From AC-32 sp038236705 (lineage in GTDB: Bacteria; Actinomycetota; Thermoleophilia; Gaiellales; Gaiellaceae), in contig JBBRZN010000013.1 in the NCBI GenBank assembly GCA_038236705.1, positions 1-55,092 of the forward strand: a DNA stretch of 55,092 nt, in the 5' to 3' direction. Shown piece by piece: positions 1-8,993 of this stretch (position 1 is the first letter of the stretch; each line of letters starts with the position of its first letter). Both the position numbers and the translations under genes were made by a program. The notes below the pieces were generated by a model that saw nothing but the letters and a program-made list of their open reading frames with translations, had not been told where the DNA came from and did no database searches.

Positions 1-191
1 ACCAGGTCAGCGTCGCCGCCGATCATCGTCGGGATATGCTTTGCGATGGCATTCAAGGCGATGCTATTCGTATCGCGGGTGGCAACGGCTTTCGTGCCTG
101 CCGGGTATGAGGGCAAGTCAGCGGCCCAGCCGGTGACAATGCCGGATTCCTGGTGTGCGAGAAGCAAGCCAGGCAAGGACGCAGGGAGCGT
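1..191 (-). pseudogene. Transketolase fragment running off the left edge
   Basis: The minus frame reads GWAADLPSYPAGTKAVATR and then, after a few residues, IPTMIGGDADL. This matches the central transketolase segment around the linker into the pyrimidine-binding domain (gW..LP.f....vATR...GGsADL). A TGA at 192-194 closes the frame upstream, and the residues just before GW do not resemble transketolase, so only about 45 codons are recognisable before the window ends. There is no start codon. The fragment sits immediately after the altered end of carA, where carB would be expected. I infer either a gene remnant or a chimeric contig end; the family match itself is fairly clear. Confidence 0.55.
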
Positions 192-196
192 TCATG

Positions 197-1306
197 CTAG
201 GCAGCATGGGCGCGACCGAGGACGCCGCCTGGCGCAGTCTTATCGCGCGCCAGGGGCCGGTGACTGTTGCAGGCTGGGTCGCTGACCCCTTCGACCCAGC
301 GTGAGAGCAGCGGCCAGGCGTCGTGCGGGCCTGGGCGCGCCTCGGGATGGAACTGCACGGAGCTCGCCCGCAGCTCGGGGAAGTCGAGACCCTCGACGGT
401 GCCGTCGTAGAGCGAGACGTGCGTGACCTCCTTGGCGTCCGAACCTCCGACCGCGAAGCCGTGGTTCTGGCTCGTGACGAGCACGCGGTTGGAGCGCTTC
501 TCTAGCACCGGGTGATTCGCGCCGCGGTGGCCGAAGGGGAGCTTGAAGGTCTCGTGCCCGGCCGCCAGCGCGAGCAGCTGGTGGCCGAGGCAGATCCCGA
601 GCAGCGGCACCCGGCCGAGCAGCGCGCGCACCGTCTCGACCTCCGCCGCGAGCGGCTCGGGGTCGCCGGGGCCGTTCGAGAGCAGGACGCCGTCGTACCG
701 CGCGAGCTCCTCCGGGTCGGCGTCGTGCGGGTAGACCGCGACCGCCGCGCCCGCCCAGGCAAGGCGGTTGAGGATCGACCGCTTGCACCCATAGTCGAGG
801 ACCGCGATCCGCGCCGTGCCCGCGTCCGAGAAGACGTAGGGCTCCCTGATGGAGACCTGGGAGGCGAGCGCCCGCCCCTCCATCGCCGGCTGCTGCTCGA
901 CCGCGGCCAGCGCCTCCTCCACCGAGGCGTCACCGGCGACGGCGATTGCCCTCATCGCACCCGAGTCGCGCAGGTGGAGCACGAGCGACCGCGTGTCGAT
1001 CCCGGAGAGCGCGACGATCCCGCGCTCGTGCAGCCAGTCCGTCCAAGCCGGCCCGCGCGCTTCGCGCATCACGACCGCGCGTGCGTGCGGCCGGCGCGAC
1101 TCGCAGCGGTCCGCGCCGACGCCGTAGTTGCCGACCATCGCCGCCGTGAAGCAGACGATCTGCTCGGCGAAGCTCGGGTCGGTGACGACCTCCTGGTAGC
1201 CCGTCATCGCGGTAGTGAAGACGGCCTCGCCGAAGGCGAACCCCTCCGCGCCGACCGACTCGCCTCGGAAGACGGTCCCGTCCTCGAGTGCCAGGAACCC
1301 GATCAT
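197..1306 (-). CDS. carA: Carbamoyl-phosphate synthase small subunit (glutaminase), odd C-terminus
   Basis: Supplies ammonia from glutamine to CarB for carbamoyl phosphate in pyrimidine and arginine synthesis. The N-terminal domain begins MIGFLALEDGTVF and carries FAEQIVCFT and MVGNYG. The class I glutamine amidotransferase half has the nucleophile Cys in LGICLGHQ and the His/Glu of QFHPEA. The ATG at 1306 is chosen over a longer open frame because AAGGAGG precedes it and conserved sequence starts there. It overlaps the upstream nucleotidyltransferase stop as ATGA. After LLSRWVEGV, where the family normally ends, about 25 unrelated residues follow before TAG, and no carB is seen. The true 3' end may lie near 290. 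Confidence 0.9.
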   Translation of the reverse strand: MIGFLALEDGTVFRGESVGAEGFAFGEAVFTTAMTGYQEVVTDPSFAEQIVCFTAAMVGNYGVGADRCESRRPHARAVVMREARGPAWTDWLHERGIVALSGIDTRSLVLHLRDSGAMRAIAVAGDASVEEALAAVEQQPAMEGRALASQVSIREPYVFSDAGTARIAVLDYGCKRSILNRLAWAGAAVAVYPHDADPEELARYDGVLLSNGPGDPEPLAAEVETVRALLGRVPLLGICLGHQLLALAAGHETFKLPFGHRGANHPVLEKRSNRVLVTSQNHGFAVGGSDAKEVTHVSLYDGTVEGLDFPELRASSVQFHPEARPGPHDAWPLLSRWVEGVSDPACNSHRPLARDKTAPGGVLGRAHAA

Positions 1307-1857
1307 GCGCCTGCCTCCTTCTTCGTGATCCATTCGCCGTGCTCGAGGTAGTGGCGGGCACGGACGGCGTGCACCCGCGCGAACGGGTCGTCCGCCGGAC
1401 GCCGCGCCGACCATTCGAGCGATTCCTGCGCGGCTTGCTCGATCTCGTCATCGGAAACAAGCTGGAGTAGCTCACGCCACGGTCGACCGGTGAAGGGCTT
1501 CGCCCGCTCCTGCGCGATCGCCGCGTCGAGCACGAACCAGTGCTGCGGCTCTTCGTCCCCGTCGGGATAGTTCAGTTCGTACGCGGGAGGCTTCGCGCCG
1601 ACCGCGTAGACGACGAGCTCGAGCTTCCGGACGGGTACCGTCAGCTCGTCCAAGGCGCGCACCACGGCGGCGTGGTCGAAGGAGTTGAGCCGTCGTGCGA
1701 CCACGACCACGAGATCGAGGTCGCTCGTGCGAGGGTCGAACCCGCCGAGGAGTGCCGAGCCGAGGAGGTACGCGCCGAGCACCGGCGCACCGACAGCCTC
1801 CACGACGTCGACAACCTCCGCAACGAATGGCTCGAGCTGCGCCTCCACCACGGTCAT
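1303..1857 (-). CDS. Nucleotidyltransferase-domain protein inside the pyr operon
   Basis: A 184-residue protein with the nucleotidyltransferase fold signature: GSALLGGFDPRTSDLDLVVV at about residues 32-51 gives the GS motif and the paired acidic residues that bind metal. The rest resembles the aminoglycoside-adenylyltransferase-like branch (aadA/kanamycin type), with an acidic, helical C-terminal half. Substrate unknown; antibiotic modification is only one possibility. It overlaps pyrC upstream and carA downstream by ATGA, so it is translated as part of the pyrimidine operon. I know of no established pyrimidine role for this family, so it may simply be a passenger. Confidence 0.8.
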   Translation of the reverse strand: MTVVEAQLEPFVAEVVDVVEAVGAPVLGAYLLGSALLGGFDPRTSDLDLVVVVARRLNSFDHAAVVRALDELTVPVRKLELVVYAVGAKPPAYELNYPDGDEEPQHWFVLDAAIAQERAKPFTGRPWRELLQLVSDDEIEQAAQESLEWSARRPADDPFARVHAVRARHYLEHGEWITKKEAGA

Positions 1858-3158
1858 GCCTCGAACGCCACCCGGCCCGCGGCCACCGTCAGCCGCACCT
1901 GACCCGTCAGGTGCTGTCCCAGCAGCCAGGAGTTCGCCGAGCGCGAGCGGAAGCCGGCCTCCTCGACGCGCCAGGTGGCAGCGGTGTCCAGGAGCACGAG
2001 GTTCGCCTCGGCGCCGACCGCGATCCTCGGCGGCTCGAGCCCGTAGGCGCGGGCAGGGCCGGCCGACATGCGCTCGAGCAGGATCTCCAGCGGGAGGGTT
2101 CCCGGCTCGACGAGGTTGGTGTAGAGCGCCGCGAAGGCGGTCTCCAGGCCGGTCACACCGAACGGCGCCGCCTCGAACGGCACTTCCTTCTCGTGCCGCG
2201 CGTGCGGGGCATGGTCGGTGGCGACCGAGCCGATCGTGCCGTCGCGCAGTCCCTCGATCAGCGCGGCCCGGTCGTCGGCCGAGCGCAGCGGCGGGTTCAT
2301 CTTCACGTTCGAGTCGAGCGTCCGGACTGCCTCGTCGGTAAGGCAGAGATGGTGCGGCGTGACCTCGGCGGTCGCTGCGACGCCCTTCGCCTGCGCGGCC
2401 CGCAGCGCGTCCACCGACTCGCGCGCCGAGAGGTGCAGCAGATGGAGCGGCTGCTCTTCGTAGGCCGCCAGCGAGAGGTCGCGCTCGACCATCACGCTCT
2501 CGGCGACCGACGGATAGCCGGTGAAGCCGAGCTCGGCGGAGACCGCGCCTTCGTGCATCTGGCCGCCGCGGGAGAGCGTCGGCTCCTCGCAGTGCAGCGC
2601 GAGCCGCCGGCCGGCGATCCCGTGGTACTGGAGCGCGCGCCGCATCAGCGCGGGAGCGACGAGCGGCCGGCCGTCGTCGGTGAACCCAGCCGCACCCTGT
2701 TCGGCGAGCTCGACCATCTCCGTCAGCTCGGCGCCTTCCTGGCCGCGGGTGATGGCCGCGAGGAAGCCGACCGGGATCTCGGCTTCGCGCTGAGCGTCCT
2801 CGATCAGGAAGCCGAGCACCGCGGCCGAGTCGACGACAGGGTCGGTGTTCGGCATCGCCAGGATCGCGCAGTAGCCGCCCGCGGCCGCGGCAGCCGTGCC
2901 CGAGGCGATCGTCTCCTCGTCCTCGCCGCCGGGAACTCGCAGGTGCACGTGCGGGTCGACGAAGGCGGGCGCGAGCACCAGGCCGGCGCCGTCGACCACG
3001 CGATGGCCGTTCGCACCGAGACCCGCGCCGATCGCGCTGATCGTACCGCCGTCGACGCGGACGTCGCAGACCGAGTCGATTCCCTCAACCGGGTCGAGGA
3101 CGCGCGCACCCCGAACGACGAGGTCCACGCTCGAGTCGTTCTTCCCGAAGAGCATCAC
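1854..3158 (-). CDS. pyrC: Dihydroorotase
   Basis: Catalyses the reversible cyclisation of N-carbamoyl-L-aspartate to dihydroorotate, the third pyrimidine step. At 434 residues it is the usual length for the class I (long, Bacillus/PyrC) type. Metal ligands are visible in DPHVHLRVPG near residue 68, a later HH in VTPHHLCL, and ATDHAPH near residue 315. The start overlaps the pyrB stop and its own stop overlaps the nucleotidyltransferase start, both as ATGA. Confidence 0.95.
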   Translation of the reverse strand: MMLFGKNDSSVDLVVRGARVLDPVEGIDSVCDVRVDGGTISAIGAGLGANGHRVVDGAGLVLAPAFVDPHVHLRVPGGEDEETIASGTAAAAAGGYCAILAMPNTDPVVDSAAVLGFLIEDAQREAEIPVGFLAAITRGQEGAELTEMVELAEQGAAGFTDDGRPLVAPALMRRALQYHGIAGRRLALHCEEPTLSRGGQMHEGAVSAELGFTGYPSVAESVMVERDLSLAAYEEQPLHLLHLSARESVDALRAAQAKGVAATAEVTPHHLCLTDEAVRTLDSNVKMNPPLRSADDRAALIEGLRDGTIGSVATDHAPHARHEKEVPFEAAPFGVTGLETAFAALYTNLVEPGTLPLEILLERMSAGPARAYGLEPPRIAVGAEANLVLLDTAATWRVEEAGFRSRSANSWLLGQHLTGQVRLTVAAGRVAFEA

Positions 3159-4142
3159 GCCACCTCCAGCGGCTCGGCCGCCTCGACCGGCACCGGGCCG
3201 GTCGTGAGCAGGTCGTAGAGCACCGCCATGCGCACGACGAGGCCTGCGCGCACCTGGGTCTCGATCAGCGCGTCGGCAGCGTCCGCGACACGCGGGTCGA
3301 TCTCGACGCCGCGGTTCATCGGGCCGGGGTGCATCACCTTCTGGCCGGGACGGATCCGCTCCGGCGTCACCCCCCAGCGCGCGGTGTACTCGCGCAGCGA
3401 GGGTACGAAGTTGGAACCTTCTGCCATCCGCTCGCGCTGCATGCGCAGGACGTAGACGACATCGGCGGCGCCGATCGCCTCGATGTCGTGCGAGACCTCG
3501 CAGCCCATCGCCTCGATCCCGCGCGGGATCAGTGGCGGCGGGCCGACCAGCGTCACCTTCGCGCCCATCAGCGCCAGTGCCTGGATGTTCGAGCGCGCCA
3601 CCCGCGAGTGCAGGACGTCGCCGACGATCGCAACGTGCACACCCTCGAGCCGGCCGAGCTCCTCGCGGATCGTGTAGAGGTCGAGCAGCGCCTGCGTCGG
3701 GTGCTGGTGCTTGCCGTCTCCGGCGTTGACGATGTGCGCATCCGTGTAGCGCGCAACCAGCTCGGGCGCGCCGATCTGCGGGTGCCGGAGCACGATCACA
3801 TCCGGGTCGTAGGCCCCGAGCGTGAGCGCGGTGTCCTTGAGCGACTCGCCCTTGTCGACCGACGACCCCGCGGCCTTGATCGACATCGTGTCCGCCGAGA
3901 GGCGCTTCGCCGCTAGCTCGAAGCTCGACGAGGTGCGCGTTGAGGACTCGTAGAAGACGTTGACGACCGTGAAGCCGCGCAGCGTCGGGAGCTTCTTCAC
4001 CTCCCGCTCGAGCGAGCGCGAGAAGCTGCCGGCGGTCGCGAGCAGCCGTTCGACATCGTCGCGCTCGAGGTCGCCGATCGAGATCAGATGCCGGCGCGGC
4101 GGCCGCTTGGGCGGGAGGAAGCCCTCCCGCATGACGTGGATC

Positions 4143-4150
<8 letters not shown>
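3155..4150 (-). CDS. pyrB: Aspartate carbamoyltransferase catalytic subunit
   Basis: Joins carbamoyl phosphate and aspartate to give N-carbamoyl aspartate, the committed pyrimidine step. At 331 residues it has the carbamoyl-phosphate motif STRTSSSFE (about 70-78), HPTQALLDL in the mid region, and the aspartate-binding HPGPMNRGVEI near residue 290. No pyrI regulatory subunit is seen, as expected in organisms that control the operon with PyrR. It overlaps pyrR by 8 bp and pyrC by 4 bp. Confidence 0.96.
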
Positions 4151-4717
<567 letters not shown>

Positions 4718-4721
<4 letters not shown>

Positions 4722-4744
4722 GGCGCGCTCAGGACGGGTCTCAC
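4718..4744 (-). CDS. Putative pyr leader peptide (8 codons)
   Basis: GTG at 4744-4742 opens the tiny frame V-R-P-V-L-S-A-P, ending at TGA 4720-4718. An AAGGAG Shine-Dalgarno sequence (4757-4752) lies 7 nt upstream, inside the 3' side of the PyrR-binding loop. The stop overlaps the TTG start of pyrR, which has no good Shine-Dalgarno of its own. Ribosomes that load on the leader could therefore reinitiate on pyrR, and PyrR bound to the loop would block both. The arrangement is seen directly; the function is inferred from known PyrR-dependent translational repression in mycobacteria. Confidence 0.6.
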
Positions 4745-4749
4745 CTTAC

Positions 4750-4778
4750 GACTCCTTCTCGGCCTCTCAGGACCGGGT
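4750..4778 (-). promoter_or_regulatory. PyrR-binding loop in pyr operon leader
   Basis: The minus-strand RNA reads GGUCCUGAGAGGCCGAGAAG followed by GAG. This fits the PyrR recognition hairpin consensus (uCCnGnGAGgy....AAGG). The AAGGAG at its 3' side is also the ribosome site of the leader ORF. No attenuator terminator with a U-run follows, so control is probably translational rather than transcriptional. Confidence 0.85.
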
Positions 4779-4805
4779 TAAAGGGGTGCGGATCGGTGTG
4801 TGACC

Positions 4806-5450
<645 letters not shown>

Positions 5451-5526
5451 CAGCGCCTCGCAGACCTCGCGCCAGTTGTCGTCCGCCGGCCGAAGCTCGT
5501 CGTAGGTCGCCGCTCGGCGACCGAAG

Positions 5527-5760
5527 TCAGGCGTCCGCGGTGAGATCGTCAGGTTCGGTCATCGACTCGATCGCGTCCCGCGCGGCCTCCAGCTCGGACT
5601 CCGGCACGAGCACCTTCTGCGGCGCATCGTCGGTCTCGCTCGGGTGGTGGTCGACCGCAGTCTCGAGCTCGACCTCGATCCCAGCCGCGCGCAGGATCTC
5701 CTGGATCTCCTTCGCCTCGGCGACGGTCTCGGCCAGCGCGACCTGCACGAACACGGTCAT
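5527..5760 (-). CDS. DUF2007-type small protein
   Basis: A 77-residue acidic protein beginning MTVFVQVALAETVAEAKEIQ. It resembles the DUF2007 (putative signal-transducing) fold: a short ferredoxin-like beta-alpha-beta unit with VPESELEAARDAIE near the end. No catalytic motif. Its ATG overlaps the rnz stop (ATGA), so it is translationally coupled to ribonuclease Z. Function unknown. Confidence 0.75.
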   Translation of the reverse strand: MTVFVQVALAETVAEAKEIQEILRAAGIEVELETAVDHHPSETDDAPQKVLVPESELEAARDAIESMTEPDDLTADA

Positions 5761-6752
5761 GGGACCGTCTCCGTCTCCGGCTCGGGGACGACCTCGTCGC
5801 GGCGATGCGCGACCCCGCCCTTGACGAGGCGCGGCACCCCGCGCTCGGGGAACGGCACGTCGATCACGTCGAAGTCCTTGGGCACCACGGTCTCGGGGAA
5901 GATCGTACGCGCCTCGCGGGCCACCTCGGGCCCGAAGTAGCGGTTGGAGAGGTGCGTAAGCGCCAACAGGCCCACCTCCGCGTCACGCGCGACCTCCGCT
6001 GCCTCGAGCGCCGTCGAGTGCGCGGTCTCCTGGGCCCGCTCGCGCTCCTCGTCGAGAAAGGTCGCCTCGTGCACGAGCACCTCCGCCCCGCGCGCGGCCT
6101 CCAGCACCGTCGCCGTCGGCGCAGTGTCGCCGCTCAAGACGACCCTGCGTCCGGGGCGCGGCGGGCCGAGCACCTCGTCGGGGGTGACCACGCGCTCGTC
6201 CGGGGTCGTCACCGATTCGCCCGCCTGGAGCAGGCCGCGCTCCGGGCCAGAGGGCACGCCGAGCGCGTCGGCGGCCTCGACGTCGAAGCGGCCCGGTCGC
6301 GGGTGCTCGATCAGCGCGAAGCCGAGCGACTGCACGCCGTGCGCCACCGGGAAGGTGACGAGGTTGTACTGGCCGCGGTCGAGCACGTCGCCGGGCCGCA
6401 GTTCGACCAGCTCGAGTTCGTACGGCAGCTTCCCGAAGACCCGGCGCAGCGCGCTGAAGAGATCCTTCAGCCCAGGCGGCCCGTAGATCGTCAGCGGCAC
6501 CTCGCGCCCGCGCAGGGCGAAGGTCTTCAGCATCCCGGGCAACCCGAGGTAGTGGTCGGCGTGAAAGTGCGAGACGAAGACCTCGCGCAGCTCGATCAAT
6601 CCGACGGACGAGCGCAGCATCTGCCGCTGTGCGCCCTCGCCGCAGTCGAATAGGAGCCGCTCGCCGCCCCGGCGCACGAGCAGCGCGGACGGCGCCCGCT
6701 GCGCGGTCGGCACCGAGCCGGAAGTCCCGAAGAAGACGAGGTCGAGGTCCAC
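5757..6752 (-). CDS. rnz: Ribonuclease Z (tRNA 3' endonuclease)
   Basis: Removes 3' trailers from tRNA precursors. The metallo-beta-lactamase core SHFHADHYLGLPG, the early FFGTSGSVPTAQRAPSALLV, and later LSGDTAP, HEATF and ALTHLSNRY are diagnostic for the Rnz/ElaC family. The GTG at 6752 is preferred: it begins DLDLVFFGTSG and gives 331 residues, near the family length, while the longer open frame adds non-conserved basic sequence. First gene of its operon, divergent from the SnoaL-like gene with 26 bp between starts. Both tRNAs in this window lack an encoded CCA, which fits a need for Rnz. Confidence 0.93.
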   Translation of the reverse strand: MDLDLVFFGTSGSVPTAQRAPSALLVRRGGERLLFDCGEGAQRQMLRSSVGLIELREVFVSHFHADHYLGLPGMLKTFALRGREVPLTIYGPPGLKDLFSALRRVFGKLPYELELVELRPGDVLDRGQYNLVTFPVAHGVQSLGFALIEHPRPGRFDVEAADALGVPSGPERGLLQAGESVTTPDERVVTPDEVLGPPRPGRRVVLSGDTAPTATVLEAARGAEVLVHEATFLDEERERAQETAHSTALEAAEVARDAEVGLLALTHLSNRYFGPEVAREARTIFPETVVPKDFDVIDVPFPERGVPRLVKGGVAHRRDEVVPEPETETVP

Positions 6753-6778
6753 GGGCCGATTGTAGGGTTGGCCTCGCC

Positions 6779-7236
6779 ATGAACGAGTTAAAGAACGAGC
6801 TGCTCGAGCTGATTCGCCGGGATCCTGACCCCGCGCAGCACGATACGCGATCCGCGAGCTCTGGAAGCGGCATTCCAAGGCGGAGGACAACCGCGATCTC
6901 CCCGGCCTGATCTCGACCCTCACCGAGGACTGCGTGTACGAGCTCGTCCAGACCGGCCACCGCTGGGAGGGGCACGAGGGCGCCGCGCGCTTCTACAGGG
7001 GCTTGCTCGGGGCCTTCCCCGACATCGACTTCCAGCTGACCGACATCGTGATCGGCCCCCAGGGCGTCTGCGAGGAGGCCGACGTGACCGGCACCCACGA
7101 GGCCGAATGGCTCGGGATCCCACCGTCGGGCGAGCGCCTCGCCTGGACGGTGGTCATCTTTTTCCCCTGGGACGCGGAGCGGCGCCTCTTCAAAGGCGAG
7201 CGCGTCTATTCAGCCGGCCTGCCGCTACCCGGCTGA
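6779..7236 (+). pseudogene. SnoaL/NTF2-like protein, one frameshift
   Basis: Two frames together make one family member. ATG 6779 reads MNELKNELLELIRRDPDPAQ, then coding sequence jumps frame near 6840 to RYAIRELWKRHSKAEDN, CVYELV, GHEGAARFYRGLLGAFPDI and WTVVIFFPWDAERRLFKGER. The second part matches SnoaL-like ester-cyclase/isomerase small-domain proteins (about 150 residues). A single-base indel near 6838-6845 explains the break; it is either a real mutation or a sequencing error. The stop codon (7234-7236) falls within the first bases of the tandem repeat that follows. Ligand unknown. Confidence 0.7.
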
Positions 7237-7680
7237 GGGCAGAACAACGCTAGCTGGAAGAACACGGGGAAACCCCCTGGTTCCCCGATGAACCCCCTCC
7301 TTGCCCTCATAGGCGAGCTGCATCCGTTTCAGGAGCCGCCCGAGGAAGACGAAGTTCGAGTCGGTCTTGGAGCAGTGAGCCTCCCGCCGGGCGAAGCAAG
7401 CCCGGCTCCGGCGGCCCTTCGTAGCGCCACCTTTAGCCGGCTGAGGGCAGAACAATGCGCCGGCCGGGAGAGCACGGGGAAACCCCTGGTTCCCCCGTGA
7501 GCCCCCTCCTTGCCCTCATAGGCGAGCTGCATCCGTTTCAGGAGCCGCCCGAGGAAGACGAAGTTCGAGTCGGTCTTGGAGCAGTGAGCCTCCCGCCGGG
7601 CGAAGCCCGGCTCCGGCGGCCCTTCGTAGCGCCACCTTTAGCCGGCTGAGGGCAGAACAATGCGCTGGCCGGGAACGAGC
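7231..7680 (-). repeat. Tandem ~205-bp repeat with structured hairpins
   Basis: Unit A (7231-7438, 208 bp) and unit B (7439-7643, 205 bp) are nearly identical direct repeats. A partial third start (7644-7680) forms the end of the LysM gene, so each unit includes a copy of that gene's last codons. Read on the minus strand, each unit holds a GCCGGGC-loop-GCCCGGC hairpin (unit A has a 4-nt loop insertion) and a long hairpin closing on GGGGAACC/GGTTTCCCC. A diverged third copy lies at 43084-43235. No convincing gene: the unit's open frames differ between copies. This explains the 400 bases between the SnoaL-like and LysM genes. Confidence 0.85.
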
Positions 7681-7886
7681 AGGCTCCCGGCCAGATGGTT
7701 GCGGCGGTCGATGCGATAGATCGCGTCACGCGGATCCCCCGCGTAGTTCTTAGCCGCGATCGCCCAGAGCGTGTCGCCGGGCTTCACCGTGTACCGCACC
7801 TCAGCGCCGGCGCCGTGCGAGGCGCGGGCCACGACCGCCCAGGCGATGAGCGCCAGAGCCGTAATCAGTAGGATCTTCCCGAACAT
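7638..7886 (-). CDS. SOS-controlled LysM membrane protein (YneA/ChiZ-like)
   Basis: 82 residues: an N-terminal membrane segment (about 4-22), then one LysM domain (YTVKPGDTLWAIAAKNY) that binds peptidoglycan. The layout and size match SOS-induced division inhibitors such as Bacillus YneA and mycobacterial ChiZ, which delay septation during DNA repair. Two LexA-box palindromes sit over and just upstream of the start codon (7880-7893, 7905-7918), which supports that role. lexA itself is not in the window. The last codons lie inside the tandem repeat, so the C-terminus may have been altered by it. Confidence 0.85.
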   Translation of the reverse strand: MFGKILLITALALIAWAVVARASHGAGAEVRYTVKPGDTLWAIAAKNYAGDPRDAIYRIDRRNHLAGSLLVPGQRIVLPSAG

Positions 7887-7918
7887 GTGTTCGCCATGCT
7901 AACGCGAACATCTGTTCG
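7880..7918. promoter_or_regulatory. Two LexA (SOS) boxes between LysM and CaCA genes
   Basis: CGAACATGTGTTCG (7880-7893) and CGAACATCTGTTCG (7905-7918) both fit the actinobacterial/Bacillus LexA box CGAAC-N4-GTTCG. They are spaced 25 bp centre to centre, so they lie on roughly the same DNA face. The first overlaps the LysM ATG; the second is 29 bp from the start of the divergent antiporter gene, so both genes could be repressed by LexA. Confidence 0.85.
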
Positions 7919-7946
7919 TGTCAAGGCTCAGTAGGTTGCCGGGCTG

Positions 7947-8993
7947 ATGCGCACGATCTGGGCCCTCATGTCGGCGATCGCCGCGGTCACGATCGCTGCC
8001 GGCGCGGCCCACTACGCCGATGCGACGCCGCTCCTGACCTTCGGAATCGCGACCATCGCGCTCGCCGGGCTGGCGTGGATCGTCTCGTTCGCGACCGAGC
8101 AGGTCGGCGAGCGCTTCGGCCCCGCCGTCACCGGGGTCCTGCAGTCGACGCTCGGGAACCTGCCCGAGTTCTTCGTGGTGGTGTTCGCGCTCTCGGCGGG
8201 CGAGATCGTCGTGGCCCGAACGTCCATCATCGGCTCGATCTTCGCCAACGCGCTGCTCGTGCTCGGCCTCGTGATCATCGCGGGGTGCCACCAGAGCGCC
8301 GTCGGCGTCATGCGATTCCAGGCCCGCCTGCCGAAGGACAACGCGACGCTGTTGCTGCTCGCGAGCTTCCTGATCGTGATCCTCGGCATCTCCGCCGCCA
8401 GCGGCGACAAGGCCTCACACCACGTCAAGGCGATCTCGATCGTCGGCGCGGCGGCGTTGCTCATCACCTACGGCGTCTGGCTGTTCGATTACCTCCGCTC
8501 AGACCCTAAGACCGAGCCCTCGCACGCTCCTGCCCGTATCTCGATGACCGTCGCGCTGGTGTTACTAGGGACCGCCGGAGTCGGGGCCGCTTTCGTCTCC
8601 GACTGGTTCGTGACGGCGTTGACGCCCGCGATGGAGCGACTCGGCGTGCCCAAGGCGTTCGCGGGACTCGTGATCGTGGCGATCGCGGGCAACGCCGTCG
8701 AGAACACCGTCGGCGTGGTGCTCGCGCTGAAGGGCGACGCCGACCTGGCGATCTCCGTTGTCAAGAACTCCGTGGCGCAGATCACCGCCTTCCTCTTCCC
8801 CGCCCTCGTGCTCGTCTCGCTGCTGTTCGCGACGCAGCTGACCTTCGCGCTCGCGCCGGTGTACATCGGGGCGCTGCTCCTGACCGGGCTCGCGCTGTGG
8901 CAGATCACCGGCGACGGCGAGGCGACCCGGTTCGAAGGCGTTGCGCTGATCGCGCTCTACGTGATCCTGGCGGTCCTGACCTTCTTCGAGTAG
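7947..8993 (+). CDS. Calcium/cation:proton antiporter, CaCA superfamily
   Basis: An integral membrane exporter of 348 residues with about ten hydrophobic segments. It has the two inverted alpha-repeats of the CAX/ChaA branch: GNLPEFFVVVFALSAGE in the first half and GNAVENTVGVVLALKGD in the second. The acidic residues in these GN.xE motifs are the ion-binding ligands. It probably expels Ca2+ in exchange for H+. Divergent from the LysM gene across the LexA boxes; it meets the M29 peptidase gene tail to tail with no gap. SOS control would be unusual for this family. Confidence 0.88.
   Translation: MRTIWALMSAIAAVTIAAGAAHYADATPLLTFGIATIALAGLAWIVSFATEQVGERFGPAVTGVLQSTLGNLPEFFVVVFALSAGEIVVARTSIIGSIFANALLVLGLVIIAGCHQSAVGVMRFQARLPKDNATLLLLASFLIVILGISAASGDKASHHVKAISIVGAAALLITYGVWLFDYLRSDPKTEPSHAPARISMTVALVLLGTAGVGAAFVSDWFVTALTPAMERLGVPKAFAGLVIVAIAGNAVENTVGVVLALKGDADLAISVVKNSVAQITAFLFPALVLVSLLFATQLTFALAPVYIGALLLTGLALWQITGDGEATRFEGVALIALYVILAVLTFFE

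Noticed and set aside
7288..7649. Open frames inside the tandem repeat (KEG..GGTRG-type peptides)
   Set aside because: The frames change between copies and the conserved bases follow hairpins rather than codons; a decayed coding origin is not excluded.
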